From: Brachynemurus nebulosus
Lineage: Eukaryota; Arthropoda; Insecta; Neuroptera; Myrmeleontidae
Assembly (NCBI GenBank): GCA_035578155.1
Contig: JAPWDM010000002.1
Span: 34,722,437 to 34,786,436, forward strand
Length of the DNA stretch: 64,000 bases
Direction: 5' to 3'
Shown: positions 1 through 22,274 of the stretch, piece after piece
How the letters are laid out: each line of letters opens with the position of its first letter
Numbering within the stretch: position 1 is the first letter of the stretch
Program-made: the position numbers and the translations under genes
Notes under the pieces: model-generated
Seen by the model: only the letters and a program-made list of their open reading frames with translations
Database searches by the model: none
What the model was told of the DNA's origin: nothing

Positions 1-10
1 TATTTAATAC

Positions 11-2650
11 TAGCTGTGGCCCGTGGTTTCACCCACGTAAAATTATCTTAATTATTGGTCAAATGATTAGATCAATTTTAAATTAGATATTTGGAAATTC
101 TGTACATCAATTACTTATAATGCCTGGCTACGCTCGTCAAACGACTCTAAGGTACCAATCTTCATATTTCAATAGCATGGCTAATTTGCGCACCTTTATG
201 TACTTAGATACCCGTATCAATAGGTAGTTTTAGGAGTATTTCCATTTTAGGCTTTGCTTGGGGCACCAAGACCGTAGGGGACAATTTTAATATCACAGTT
301 AATTTGGGGCTTATTTGATGGCCTTTACGGACAATTCTGACCCCTAGGTTCATTCAAATTTGATATTCTAAGATTCTGAGCATAATTCTCGCCTAATAAC
401 CCTAAATTAACCATATTCATATTTCTATAGCATATTTAATTTTCATAAAATATTGTCAAAATCCAACCGTTTAATCTTAATCCTATTAGATAGTGCTAGG
501 GGTTAATTTTGAACTCATTTTACATTTAAATTAGATATTCTAAATTTCTTTATAAAATCAGTTTCTTCTAGTGTTCCGTTCCGCTCGTCCAATGATCTTA
601 AAATATATATATTCATATTTATAGTGTACAGTGGAAACTCGATATTTCGTCACTCTGTAACTCATCATATTCTATAACAATTCGTCGTTCCTAAAAAAAT
701 GTACGTAGTGTACTTGGTTTTCTACTTTTGAAATTTAAATAGAGAAAATTAAAGTGTATCGTACCTAGTTGTAAAAATTTCATTAAACAACGAATTACGA
801 ACAACTTTCTTTAAATAAGGAAAAACATTTAATTAATTTTTTTTTTTTTTATTACCTATTCATTTTCAGACATATTCCATAATTCGTCTATTTCTATAAT
901 TTGTCACCCCTCCAGCCCCGAGCATGATGAATTGTCGAGTTTCTACTGTATTTAATTTTTATGCCTTGAGACCTTTCCATAGATAGGGGAGACTGGGGTA
1001 AAGTTGCCACTCTAAGACAAAATGTTGTTTAGTTTATTTGTTTGAAAAGAAATACAGATTAATAAATATTTAGCATATACCTGCTTTAGTGCAGAACCAA
1101 TAACCATCAATATATCAACCATGTCTTGAAAGGTATTTTTGCAATTTTTGTTTTTCGCAACATGTGCAAAGTGACCACTTTACCCCACTATGTTGGATAA
1201 AGTAGCCAGGGGCACCCATTTTAACCCAAAAATAAATCTTGAAGTAATAAACCTGTTTATATACAACAGACAGACTGTATATATTAACAGACAGACATTG
1301 AAGTCGCATCATAAAGGTTCCTTTTTACATTTTTTCGCGGAACCCTAAAAACAGACTTCAGGCAATTCTTTTGTTTTTAAAATATAAAGAACTAAATAAA
1401 AGTTCTGAATTTAATATAATATGTTAAAATATTCTAAGAATTCAATTTCGGAGACACTGACCACTTTGCCCCCTTATAAGCCTGGCCACTTTACCCCGTT
1501 AGACGGCATTTTGGCAAACTATAACTAATTTCAAAAAAGAATTTTCTGGTTCATCGGTAACTATATTATTTTAAAGGTAATTAGACACAGTTTTTAGCTA
1601 TCCCAATTAAAAAAATTGTATTCGTAATTAATAAACAAATAATAAGAATACAACTTAAAACTTACTTTACATCAACACTTGAAAATTTCGAAAACTCGTT
1701 ATAATTCATACAATCTAAAGAACTGATCCTTAACGTTTTAACAGAATACTATTGGCTTCTCTACAAGCTAGTATTCAACTTCCCCACAAGATCGAAGTTG
1801 TTTCCGGTGAGTAAAGGCCAATGACCACTTTACCTCCACTGGCCACTTTACCCTAGTCTCCCCTACCCATATTGATAAATTTAGAAGCATTTGAATTTCA
1901 AACCTTTTTTGAAGTCCGAGTGTTTTGGCGAATATTTCTGAACCTGCATTAATTGGTCTAGCCATTAATTTATTGCGTCTTGTATTACTCCAGAATCCTG
2001 GGCAATAATTTTAATCTCACTTAATTTTTTCAAAATATCAATGTTTAAGTAAAATTTTGTCAATATTCGCCGTCTTTTTTAGACCATTTTTTGTTCCCCA
2101 GCACTCTAGGGGGTCATTTCATCTTCACATTCATTTATTTCATGACCTCGGTAATGTTTGAGCAAAATTTGGTCAAGATCCATCCATTCTAGGGAGCTTT
2201 CATTTTTTAGGATCTCAATATTATTTAAGCAAAATCTGGTAGAGTCCAACCGTTTACTTTCCAAAGTCCAGCCGTTTACTTTAGAAGTCTATATTAGAAC
2301 ATAAGGTATCACGTATCCACCAGTGAACCAATTTTTGAAAGTTGCTCTGCTCGTCAAACGACTCCAGCGTAGCCATATTCTTATTTCAGAAATATAGGTA
2401 CCTAATTTAACAGTTTGTGACTTTTCTGTAGACAACCATACTTATTTAGATTTTTAGGAGTGGAGTACCGTTGGTCATTTAATTTTGCGTAATTTTTATT
2501 GCTTCAAAATCCTGGGAATCAATTTTAAACTGAGGTTTATTTATCCCGAGATTTTAAAAGGGTTTGTGTAACATTTAGTCAAAATTCATCAAACCATTTA
2601 TTTGAATTTTTTGAAAATAGTATTTTGTACAGTAAATAAGTATTTTCATA
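11..2650 (-). repeat. Dispersed repeat cluster, CTAGT-type terminus (family C)
   Basis: The first bases, read on the minus strand, end in a GTGGGTGAAACCACGG...CAGCTAGT-like terminus. A cleaner version of the same terminus ends at 17,005 and a decayed one lies near 24,335. The body contains diverged copies of one unit: GCTCGTCAAACGACTC recurs at 132-147, 583-598 (diverged) and 2,349-2,364, each followed by a 'CATATT...TTTCA.A..AT' stretch. The family resembles noncoding elements common in insect genomes. The CTAG ending could suit a Helitron 3' end (CTRR), but I cannot confirm this. No coding capacity is visible. A MITE splits the cluster at 986-1,863. Confidence 0.55.
986..1863. mobile_element. 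878-bp TIR MITE with TA target duplication
   Basis: The left end reads GGGGAGACTGGGGTAAAGTT and the right end is its inverted counterpart (GGGGAGACTAGGGTAAAGTG on the other strand), giving about 25-bp TIRs. TA flanks both sides (984-985 and 1,864-1,865). The motif GACCACTTTACCCC and its close variants recur inside (near 1,171, 1,461, 1,483, 1,822 and 1,839), so subterminal sequence is repeated internally. A related repeat at about 206-220 reads 'agatacccgtat', which matches the sequence obtained by joining the two flanks ('agata' + 'cccatat'), so an empty-site paralogue is visible. TA duplication points to a Tc1/mariner-type mobiliser. There is no transposase. Confidence 0.8.
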
Positions 2651-2976
2651 GTAGACATAGATAAAAATATTGGTGGTATCTATAGAAATATTTATTAATA
2701 CTTAAAAATTCCAAAATTATTTTTCTCCAAATGCCTAGCAACTATCTAAAATTTTTATGATTTTTTGACAAAATGGCCACAGATTGCTGTATCACAGTAA
2801 TAAAAAATTAATATTTTATGGTTTTTCGTAAATTTCGACGGTTAGACAAAAAATTTTGCAAAACCCTTTCTTAGCGAGCGCCTACGACCTAATAGGGACC
2901 TACATTCCCAATTTCAAGTTTGTAGGTATTGTAGTCTTGGAGATTTTGTGATAGGTGAGTGTATAAGTAGTATTTC

Positions 2977-2981
<5 letters not shown>

Positions 2982-3015
<34 letters not shown>
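2982..3015. repeat. (TA)n microsatellite, 34 bp
   Basis: Uninterrupted TA dinucleotides, the shortest of the clear arrays left of 20 kb. They follow a TE-tail-like sequence ending 'gagattttgtgatagg', about 230 bp upstream of the first recognised protease exon. Confidence 0.95.
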
Positions 3016-3017
<2 letters not shown>

Positions 3018-3161
3018 TTAAAATTAACGTTTAATTTGTTAATATCATAATTTTCTAAACCTTTTAACTACTTCATATGAGTTAAAAAATTTAAATAATA
3101 GTTTTTGAAAACGGCACTGTCATAGACCACTTAATGGGATGACCGAAATGACGAACTTATA

Positions 3162-3191
3162 AGGATTCCGTTATTAGAATTACGGAATCCT
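3162..3191. repeat. 10-bp perfect inverted repeat upstream of protease exon
   Basis: AGGATTCCGT and its exact reverse complement ACGGAATCCT are separated by 10 nt. They lie in the intron or flank about 55 bp before the splice acceptor of the first recognised protease exon. The role is unknown. Confidence 0.7.
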
Positions 3192-3247
3192 AAAAAAAAA
3201 TGTAATAACGAAATTAGTCTTAGATTTTAAAAAAAAAAATTTTGTAG

Positions 3248-12244
<8,997 letters not shown>

Positions 12245-12371
12245 TCAAAATATATATATACTTCATATTTTTATCTCTATATCTTAAAAGACTGATATTT
12301 TTTATTACACAATTTACCAAGTGATTATGACGTGATCTTATTTATAATTTCTTTTGATTCGACTATTTGTA

Positions 12372-12377
12372 AATAAA
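12372..12377 (+). terminator. Poly(A) signal of the serine protease
   Basis: AATAAA 128 nt after the protease stop codon (12,242-12,244), in AT-rich sequence. A 3' UTR of that size is normal for an insect gene. Confidence 0.65.
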
Positions 12378-13705
12378 ATAGAAACGCATAGACTTCCGTT
12401 AGGACTAAAAACTTGTACTTTTGTTTAATGATAATACAAATTCTTATATATTGTGTACGAATATGAAGATAATAGTTTAGTTATTTTCCTTTCTTCGAGC
12501 ATTATTATATTTTTAAGTGGAGTTGTTTCCCAGCTAAAATATTAAAAAAAACAAAAATGATTCACAGAAAACAATTGTGTTGTTATTTTGTAAAAGAAAT
12601 AAAATAATATGAACAATACTGTCAAAAGGTTTTGTTCAAGAGAATCTCTGCTCTTTTGTAATATTTTTCTTTTTTTAAAATGACAATAAAAGTAACTAAA
12701 ATGGGATATGTTTTTAAACGTTTCGAATGAATTCAATTCAAATTCAGAGGATGGTTAGGTGAGAAACGGTTGCACAGAAAAAAAATATCAAAAGATTTGA
12801 ATCAGTCTGGGAGTTAGATGTATCCTCTTCAATTTTACTAAAAACAAAATATATTTCTAGCAGGAATCTTTTAATAAAAATATTGATATGTAGTACATTG
12901 AGAATATTTATGTTTAATTTTAATAATAATTTGGATATGTGTCGTTCTAATCTATCCTTGGAAATTACCAAATGATTTTAATTTTTACGAGAGTTTTGAC
13001 CAGTAAAAGTTTTAACCATTAAAATAATCTCATTTATTCATTGGCCATGCTATTGAATGTTGTTTTGCTATGCGGTATACTGTTTTAAATATCATAATTA
13101 TTCTCCTCCACACTCTCATCCTTAGCGCACAAATGGCATAAACGTATGATGAGTTAGGCGAATGTAGAACGAGTTATTGGATGGGTGGCAATATATGTAT
13201 AATTTGCAAATAAAAATCTTGTTTGAAGTTTAATGAATATTTTATACATATTTATATTTTTATTGCCATTTTCTGTATGCATTATGTAAATGTGTTTTAT
13301 AATTCATACGTTTTTACTGCGGCTAAATATACTAAATATGAAATTAGCAGGAATAATTAAAAATGTAAAGATGATTTAGATAAAAAGTTTTTGTTTATTA
13401 CCAACGAAAGTATATAAAATTTAATTTAGTTTTAATCAGATTTGCTTAGAAAATAAATGTTAATGTAATAATTATTATAGAAAAAACTATTGCTATATTA
13501 GGTTGTGCAGTATGAAACGTTGGCTTTGTGCTTCAGATACATGTGCATAAGTTTCCAGAAGACTTATTCATACTAAGGTAAATGTTGTCGCTGCAGATCA
13601 CAATATATTCAGATCAATCTTTTAAATCTTAGTAAATTGTAAAGAAAAACTATAACATTAAAATGGAGAAGAGTTATCTTTTACGTTATTACTGACAGTA
13701 ATATT
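12378..13705. other. Intergenic AT-rich DNA
   Basis: No exon-like or repeat structure that I can support. Short open frames here lack codon-like composition. Confidence 0.4.
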
Positions 13706-13708
13706 TTT

Positions 13709-15034
13709 TACCCGACTGTATCAGAAAAAGGGTAATGTGTTTAAGAAGCATGTATATATCCTTTAACTATGTTTGTTTCTGTGACGCAGCCTAGAGCCTA
13801 AACGGCTTGACGGATTTTGGTACAGAAAGTATCGTTGGATTCGTCTGAATCTCGGGAGTGCCATGGGCTAGATGAAATTTTAAAATTCGTCTCCTAAATA
13901 GGGGATGGAAAATTGATATAACAAACCATTGGGTCTAGAACCGTGAAATTTTGTAGAAGAGTTCTTTATGTAACGTAGGCGAGCATCAAGAAAAGATTTT
14001 TGGAAATTTTTCCCCTAAAGGTATAAAGTAGGGGATGAAAATTTATAAAAAGTAAAATTTTGCACAGGGCCATCGAGGTCTTTTAGTAATATAGATAAGT
14101 ATTAAGAGGGAGAATTTTTGTAAAAATTTATCCATTAAGGGTGTAAAGTAGGGGACGAAAATTTATATAGGAAACCACTGGGTTTAGAAACGTAAAATTT
14201 TGTACAAAAGTTCCTTTAGTAATGTAAGCCAGCACCAAGAGTGGATTTCCAGAATTCCGCTTCCTAAGGGGTTAAAATAGGGGATGAAAATTTATATAGA
14301 AAATCGCTGAGTTTAGAAACGTGAAATTCTATAAAAGGGTTCTTTATGTAATGTGGCCAAGCACCAAGAAAGGGTTTTGCAAATTCATCCCTTAAGGGGG
14401 TAAAATAGGCGGTCAAAATTTATTTAAAAAACCTACTGGGCTCAGAAACGTGAAATTTGCACAGGATTTCCTTATGTAGCGTAGGTGAGCTTTAAGAAGG
14501 GATTTTTGGAATTTTATTCCGTACGGATATGAAATTTATATAGAAAACCAATGAACTTAGAAACGTGAAATTCTGCACAGGGGGTTTTTAGTAACACAAA
14601 CGAGTACCAAGTGCAGATTTTTAAAATTTTATACCCTAAGGCGGTAGGACAAGGGTTGAAAATTTATATGCAAACTAATTTTTGTCTATGAATTCATCCG
14701 TGTGGAGTCGATGACGACATAGTATGTGTACGAAATCATTTAATCAACCTTTAATGACGCTAGGCGGACGAAGCCGTAGACAAAAGCTAGTATATTAGCT
14801 TAGTTTAAAAAATTTTCATGAATTTTAAAAAGATCAAGTTCGTGGTAATCTAGGTTTGCCAGACGCAGTAATTTCATATGCCCACCTATACATTTTTTCT
14901 TCTAAATAATTAAATAACGCTAAAAAGACCTAAAGAAAAAAGTTAATTAAAATAAAAAATCAAAAAGCACGACTACGTAAAAAGCAAACTAAAACGGTGG
15001 AAACAAGATGAAATATAGAAAAAAAAGAATGAAT
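13709..15034 (+). mobile_element. Family T element (about 116-bp tandem units) with left hairpin arm
   Basis: Starts at CCCGACTGTATCAG and runs through at least six diverged units with the core 'aaattttgcacagg..tt', 'ggggatgaaaatttatat' and 'gtgagcaccaagaa'. Next comes 'gacgaagccgtagacaaaagctagt' (14,770-14,795), then a spacer and the left arm of a long inverted repeat (about 14,895-15,034) that matches the left arm at 31,391-31,540. The matching centre and right arm are found 4.5 kb away at about 19,575-19,830, suggesting this element has been split. It is noncoding. Confidence 0.6.
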
Positions 15035-17005
15035 CAATACCTATAAATAAAATAGAAGGGTCTGTCTGTGATGTTCGAATTTTTAGGTATTAATATGTTT
15101 TTTAGTTAGCAAATTCGACATATATAGCAAATCTAACTTTAAAAAAATTTTTGTCTGTTTGTCTGTCTGTCTGTTTGTACGAACCGATTTAACTCAAAAA
15201 CTATTAAAGTTATTGAGTTGATATTTACAGGGAATATAGATATTAACCTCCCGATCCATCTTAACCACATTTTAATGTGATCTTCCAAATGGTTATGTAC
15301 AGGATGATTCAAAAAAAATCTCCCTTAAAAGTTTATGGTCTTCTCAATAAAGTAGATTTTTGAAAATTTGGATTTAGAAGTTTCCAAATATGAAGATTTT
15401 AATTAAAATATTTCTAACTTGCTGCCACTTCCGGTTATACCGGAAGTTGACACCATCTTTGCTATTTTAAGTGTTTTTAACAACAAATTTGAATTGGCTG
15501 GGAATTGTTATTAATATTCTATCTGACAGTGGCATTTCAGCTTCCTTGGCATGATACAGGGTGGTCACATAAAGCATTTTTTAAATATTTTTTTGTTTAT
15601 TGTGAAAAACTTTTTTGTAAATGAACCACCTATATTTTTTATTATAACTATGTAAAAAAATATAAACTCTATCTAGTAATATCAGATATTCTTACACCTA
15701 AAACTGATATTTTGGAAGTTACATCGAATTTTTATAATAAAATTATAAGTTAGGTTTTCCGTGGGCACGGTTGACACAAAAACCACTGGACAGATTTTAG
15801 TGAAACATTGTAAATTTATTCCGTAGATGCTTCATCATCTCAATATCTCCAGTCAGAAACTTCAGGATATTCTTTATGGAGGTTGATATATTCACGACAA
15901 AAGTTGATATACCTATCAAAAATACTCATTTAATAATAAAGGGAAACAAAAGAAAGAAAAACAATAGATTACCTAGGTTACGATAATAATAATATACAAA
16001 AATTTAAACATTAACTTCAGAACTTTTTATTGAAATTTCTCTTTAGAAAAAGATTCTAGTAAAACGTAATTACGAAGGAACTGAACGTAATTTTGAAAAA
16101 TCTACCAGGGTTTTCGGATCTCGAAAAGAATCCAAAATTCAATTAATTATAAAACCATATATATGGGAATCTATGAAAGGATTTCAAAGTCTGAAAATTA
16201 AATATATTAATATGATTGTTTTCGAGTCGTATTAATATGGTTGTGTCGAGCGGAGCGAAGCATTACATGAAATTAACCTTTTATATAATTTTAAACTCTC
16301 TGACGAGCGAAGCGAAGCACTTTAAAGAACTAATTTTGAATTAAATTTGTCTGGTTTGTTTCGGAATGACTAATTTAAAGTTGCTTTTTTTTTACTTTTA
16401 ATTATATTACTCACAGTTAATATAATTTTACAGGAATGAAACTGGAGGGCATAGTTGTCAGAAATAAATTAACGAATACATGTTTCACCACTTTTTGACA
16501 ATTAATCCTGTAAAGAGTAAAATAGGGAATAAACGCAAAAAAATGGAGGGAGGTCAAAGTTTAAATTTTTAACGCTTACTGTTCTGGCGTTTCCAACAAT
16601 GAGTGAGTTATTTTAGGAAATATTCAAGCATAATGCAAGCAGACTTAGGGGGATTTAAATTTTCCAATAGAATAAGGGAGGATACTTATTTCGAGTAAAG
16701 TGTACAAATATTGAGTATTTTAAGTCAACATACTTTTTTTACTTCTATACCAAATTCGTTAACATCTCCTTGATAGGCTTACTTTAGATTTTTAGTTATA
16801 TCCATGTTTGAAGAAATGACAAATTAGTTTTTGAAAATTTCCAGTTGTTCCAGTTGTTCCTAGCCAACGGTAATTCTCAATAAATAAAGCTTATCAAAGC
16901 TTATGATAAGAAGATAGGGGCAAAAATTTTAGCGAACTACCCAACAGGAATTACCTTTTCTAAATTACGAAATTCACGCCAGCGAAGCCGCGGGTAACAG
17001 CTAGT
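15035..17005. repeat. Noncoding repeat mosaic ending in a CTAGT terminus
   Basis: Contains a (TCTG/GTCT)n-like microsatellite (15,150-15,176) leading into 'cgatttaactcaaaaactattaaag', a sequence typical of insect TE tails. It also has 'tacaggatgattc' (15,298) and 'tacagggtgg' (15,555), and two copies of 'gagcg.agcgaagca' (16,239 and 16,302). It ends with CACGCCAGCGAAGCCGCGGG and CAGCTAGT (to 17,005), the same terminus type as at position 11 on the other strand. No coding sequence. Confidence 0.45.
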
Positions 17006-17008
17006 AAA

Positions 17009-17080
17009 AAAATAAAGCAGTCGGAGGCATATATGTTTTATCAAGTTAAACTGATACCTCCGATTGCTTTAATTTTTTTA
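17009..17080. repeat. Isolated centre of family P hairpin
   Basis: AAAGCAGTCGGAGGCATATA and its inverse (TACCTCCGATTGCTTT) enclose a short loop. The same centre occurs in longer inverted repeats at about 19,599-19,670 and 31,540-31,610. Confidence 0.75.
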
Positions 17081-17091
17081 TTACCCGACTG

Positions 17092-17475
17092 CATCAGAAG
17101 GAGGGTAATGTTTTTAGGAAGTAGGTATGTATGTATCCTCTGACTATGTATGTTTGTGTAACGCAGCCTGCGACCTAAACGGTTTGGCGGATTTTAGTAA
17201 GGAAGGTGTAAATAGGGGATGAAAAATTTATATAGCAAACCACTGGGTCTAGAAACGTGAAATTTTGCAGACGAGTTCTTTATGTAGGATATCGCAGGGT
17301 TTAGAAACGTAAAATTTTGTACAAAGGTTCCTTTAGTAACGCAAGCAAGCACCAAGAGTGGATTTTTAGAATTTCGCCTACTAAGGGGTTAAAATAGGGG
17401 ATGAAAATTTATATAGAAAACCACTAAGTTTATAACCGTAAAATTTTGCACAAAGGTTTTCTTAGTAACTTAAAG
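17092..17475 (+). mobile_element. Short family T copy
   Basis: Begins CCCGACTGCATCAGAAGGAG, as at 30,378, and includes 'gcagcctgcgacctaaacgg' and about two tandem units. It breaks at about 17,475 into a family A piece ('ttcggctaagttcgttagcc..acatcggatgcccagaagtag', about 17,480-17,545). Confidence 0.65.
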
Positions 17476-17642
17476 GGAGCTGGAATTTGAACTGGTTCGG
17501 CTAAGTTCGTTAGCCTTGCACATCGGATGCCCAGAAGTAGGTTTTTCGGGCGTTTTTTGTCAAAAAAATAAGTTTCTGTCAGAATTAAACAACTTTTCAA
17601 TATTTTTTTCGACCCTTCGAAAAGCGAGGTGCATCTACTGGG

Positions 17643-17643
<1 letters not shown>

Positions 17644-17690
<47 letters not shown>

Positions 17691-17691
17691 A

Positions 17692-17737
<46 letters not shown>
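17644..17737. repeat. (TA)n array with one CTATCT interruption
   Basis: 94 bp, the left half of a TA array split by the TIR element at 17,738-19,106. Confidence 0.95.
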
Positions 17738-19574
<1,837 letters not shown>

Positions 19575-19830
19575 AAAAGAAGAATGAATAAAAAGTAACG
19601 CAGTCGGAGCCATACCTGTTTTACCAAGTTAAACAGAAAAGTTTGATGCCTCCGACTACTTTATTTTTTATTCATTCTTCTTTTTCTCTATTTCATCTTG
19701 TTTCCATCTTGTTTCCACTGTTTTAGTTTACTTTTACGCAGTCGGGTTTTTTGATTTTTTAATTAACTTTTTTTTCGGTCTTTTGACCGTTATTTAATTA
19801 TTTATTTAGAAGAAAAAATATATAATTACG
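19575..19830. repeat. Family P hairpin: centre and right arm
   Basis: AAGAATGAATAAAAAGTAAC..GCAGTCGGAG pairs with CTCCGACTAC..TTATTCATTC (centre), followed by a right arm with 'ctctatttcatcttgtttcc', 'ttttacgcagtcggg' and 'taattatttatttagaagaa'. This is the missing half of the arm at 14,895-15,034. It is followed at 19,909-19,935 by the inverse of the 'gacaaaagctagta' terminus seen at 14,770-14,795. Confidence 0.7.
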
Positions 19831-20032
19831 CATACGACATTACGGCGGCAGGCAGCCTATATTACCACGAATTTGATATTAAAATTTTTTTATACTAGCG
19901 TTTATATACTAGCTTTTGTCAACGACTTCGTCCGCTTAGAGTCATTGAAGGTTGATTAAATGTTTTGGAAAATTTAATATTATAGTGCAGGTCGATAGTA
20001 TTAAAATTTCCAAAATAAATTTTTTTTATTAG

Positions 20033-20088
20033 CTGCTAGTACAACAACGGAGATTACAAATGAGGTGTCGGCGGGGAAAACGATGAAG
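20033..20088 (+). CDS. Possible isolated internal exon
   Basis: Acceptor 'tttttttattag' is followed by a 56-nt GC-richer stretch and a consensus donor 'aag|gtgagt'. One frame is open: ASTTTEITNEVSAGKTMK. I do not recognise the peptide and no partner exon is apparent nearby, so it may be a chance splice-site pair. It is listed because both splice signals are strong and the composition differs from its surroundings. Confidence 0.22.
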
Positions 20089-20408
20089 GTGAGTCTTTAT
20101 AGAAACTGAGTAAATCGAATTTTAAATTTTAAAATCATTTTTTTACGTTGCTAATGGTGATAAATCACTAATTCTTATATTGGTATATTCGTATATCAAT
20201 ATTATATTATGTGACTCATTATTACTAGTTTTCTTTAATATTAACAAAAATAATCTGAGTAAATAGTCATACAATTAATTGTTGCTAAAAGCTGAAAAAA
20301 TGATGAATGGTACAAATATTTACAGGAAGAATTATGTACATACCGTTGATTCAACAAGATTATTTTATTGAATAGCTCACGATAAAAATGATGATTGCAT
20401 AAATATAG

Positions 20409-20520
20409 CAGGGATTCTTAAACTACTGCCTGTGAACCGTAGAAATACGGCCCATGAAACTTAAAAATGCGGTTCACGATCTTAAAAATGATGACAAACG
20501 TTGATCATATTACAAACAAA
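20409..20520 (+). mobile_element. hAT-type MITE fragment (5' end)
   Basis: CAGGGATTCTTAAACTACTG followed by 'gtgaaccgtagaaatacgg' and 'gcggttcacgatc' resembles the CAGGG(G/A)TTCTTAAAC starts of widespread hAT nonautonomous elements. No matching 3' end is seen. Confidence 0.35.
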
Positions 20521-20783
20521 ATGTTTTTTTTTTTTATATGTTTTCTTATGATCCGCAGAGTGTTTCCAAAAATATACACAGTTTGAACTAACCGAATTAC
20601 AGGAAAAATACTGAAGCTCACGTTTGGCAATTATTCAAATATCAATATTTTCGTATCAGTTTTCTGCATTCTCCTCTTCAGATGAATATTGGTAGAGTCC
20701 CTTAAGAAGACGGCTTCAGACGACCACCTTCCAAATCCTAGCCCCCCACCAATTTCCGTGTACATCACTCACATCATAAAATA

Positions 20784-21350
20784 TACGAGGCATGTTTTTA
20801 AAGTAAGTACCGTTTTGATATAAAAAAATCAACAAGTAAATTTTTCAAACAAAACTTTATTTATCTGAAAGAGAATTCTTTCCTCTACTTCTCTACATAA
20901 TTTCCATTATTATTAAGGCACTTGTCGTATCTTGGGACCAGCTTTTGTATGCCGTCGTCAAAGAAGCTTGCCGCCAGACTGGACAACCACTGCTGCACAG
21001 ACGTTTTTACATTCGGACACAATTTCGTAGAGAACACTTCTTGATACGGCAGGAAATTTTTCAGCTAAGGACGAAATTGTGAACCGTCTGTTCTCTTTCA
21101 CTTTACAGTCCACTTTTTGAATGAGATCATCGGTAATGACTGAAGGTCGCCCACTTCGTTCCTCATCATGAACGTTTGTGCGGCCATCTTTGAAGGCCCT
21201 AACCCATTTCCGCACCATTCCTTCACTCATAATGTTTTCACCATAAACTTCACTGATTTGACGATGAATGTCAATTGCTTTTAAGCCTTTAGCACAGAGA
21301 AAACGAATCACAGCACGCACTTCACAGTCGGCGGGATTCCCGATAGTCGG
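20784..21350 (-). pseudogene. mariner transposase with large internal deletion
   Basis: Read on the minus strand from about 21,340, the sequence encodes a mariner N-terminal HTH region: NPADCEVRAVIRFLCAKG, then SEGMVRKWVRAFKDGRTNVH, then ERSGRPSVITDDLI, then SRSVLYEIVSE. It jumps straight to the extreme C-terminus in another frame (SVQQWLSSLAASFFDDGIQK.. ending NYVEK, stop near 20,900). Mariner transposases are about 340-350 residues; the catalytic D,D34D core is deleted. The 3' UTR and a TIR-like end (TACGAGGCATGTTTTTAAAG, starting at 20,784 after TA) survive. The 5' TIR is absent: at about 21,345 the sequence changes abruptly to family B repeat. Dead element. Confidence 0.85.
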
Positions 21351-21745
21351 CGGTAAAATATTAAAACCTCCAAAAAGCACAACCTAGGTATGAACTTTAT
21401 CAACACACCAAGTTTCAACCCTCTACGTTAATTCTGGGGAGCTGTGGGCGTGTTAGATCCAGCGAAAATCGTTTTTCCCCCGTCTACTCCCACCAAATCA
21501 TCCTAGGAAGCTAAGTTTTGGATATGTTGTAGATAATCGACCGTAACATTATTTCCAACCGGTTTGGAAAAGTTTTATTGCTTTTCCGCCCCCACCACCC
21601 CCTTAAAGGTTGGGTCGGATCCAAAATTTTCTCAAAATTTGACTCCACTTTGATAGTATTGTTGTGCATCGGAATGAGCCCCATTTACCAAATTTGAGCT
21701 CTTAACTTCCATAAGGGGGCCCTACACATATTAAAAGGTAGCGGG

Positions 21746-21824
<79 letters not shown>

Positions 21825-21948
21825 CATTTTTTTTTCTACATATTCGTGTTCTACGGGTCCGAAAACGGATAGCGCCCCTACTCTCGCCTCTCGCCGTTCT
21901 TGTCGTATAGACTGTATAAGTCTAATGTTTTCAAGGAAAAATTCGAAT
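21346..21948 (-). mobile_element. Family B element, partial (fused to mariner remnant)
   Basis: Runs from the mariner junction to a 5' subterminal repeat (GGAAAAATTCGA at 21,935-21,946, inverse of the 33,931 copy). It aligns with 62,695-63,305 throughout, including 'aaatcatcctaggaagct', 'ttgtgcatcggaatgagccc' and the (TA)n array. The tandem-repeat and 3' portions are missing. Confidence 0.8.
21749..21822. repeat. (TA)n array, 74 bp, inside family B
   Basis: Pure TA between 'aaaaggtagcgggaaa' and 'gacatttttttttctaca', the same flanks as the arrays at 34,034 and 63,094. Confidence 0.95.
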
Positions 21949-22274
21949 AATAACACATTTATTACACATTATAATATGCATAAAATAAATCGGTTTTGTT
22001 ACGAAAATGTTGCAATTATTTTATGCTTAAAGTTTCCGAAAAATGCTTGTGCATTTCAGGTACGAGAGTACAAATATTTTTTTATAACGGAATTTTTCTT
22101 TCTTTACTTATTACATTTCTTTTCGAACATGGAATTGGATACCTTTTTTTGCTATTTTGACTTTTAAATAATTATTTAATATTTTGTACTCTCCGTCTTA
22201 ATCAGTCTTATATTTTAAATCAGTAGTTCCTCTATTAACTTCTATTTGTACTATATTACCTAAATATACTTTTT

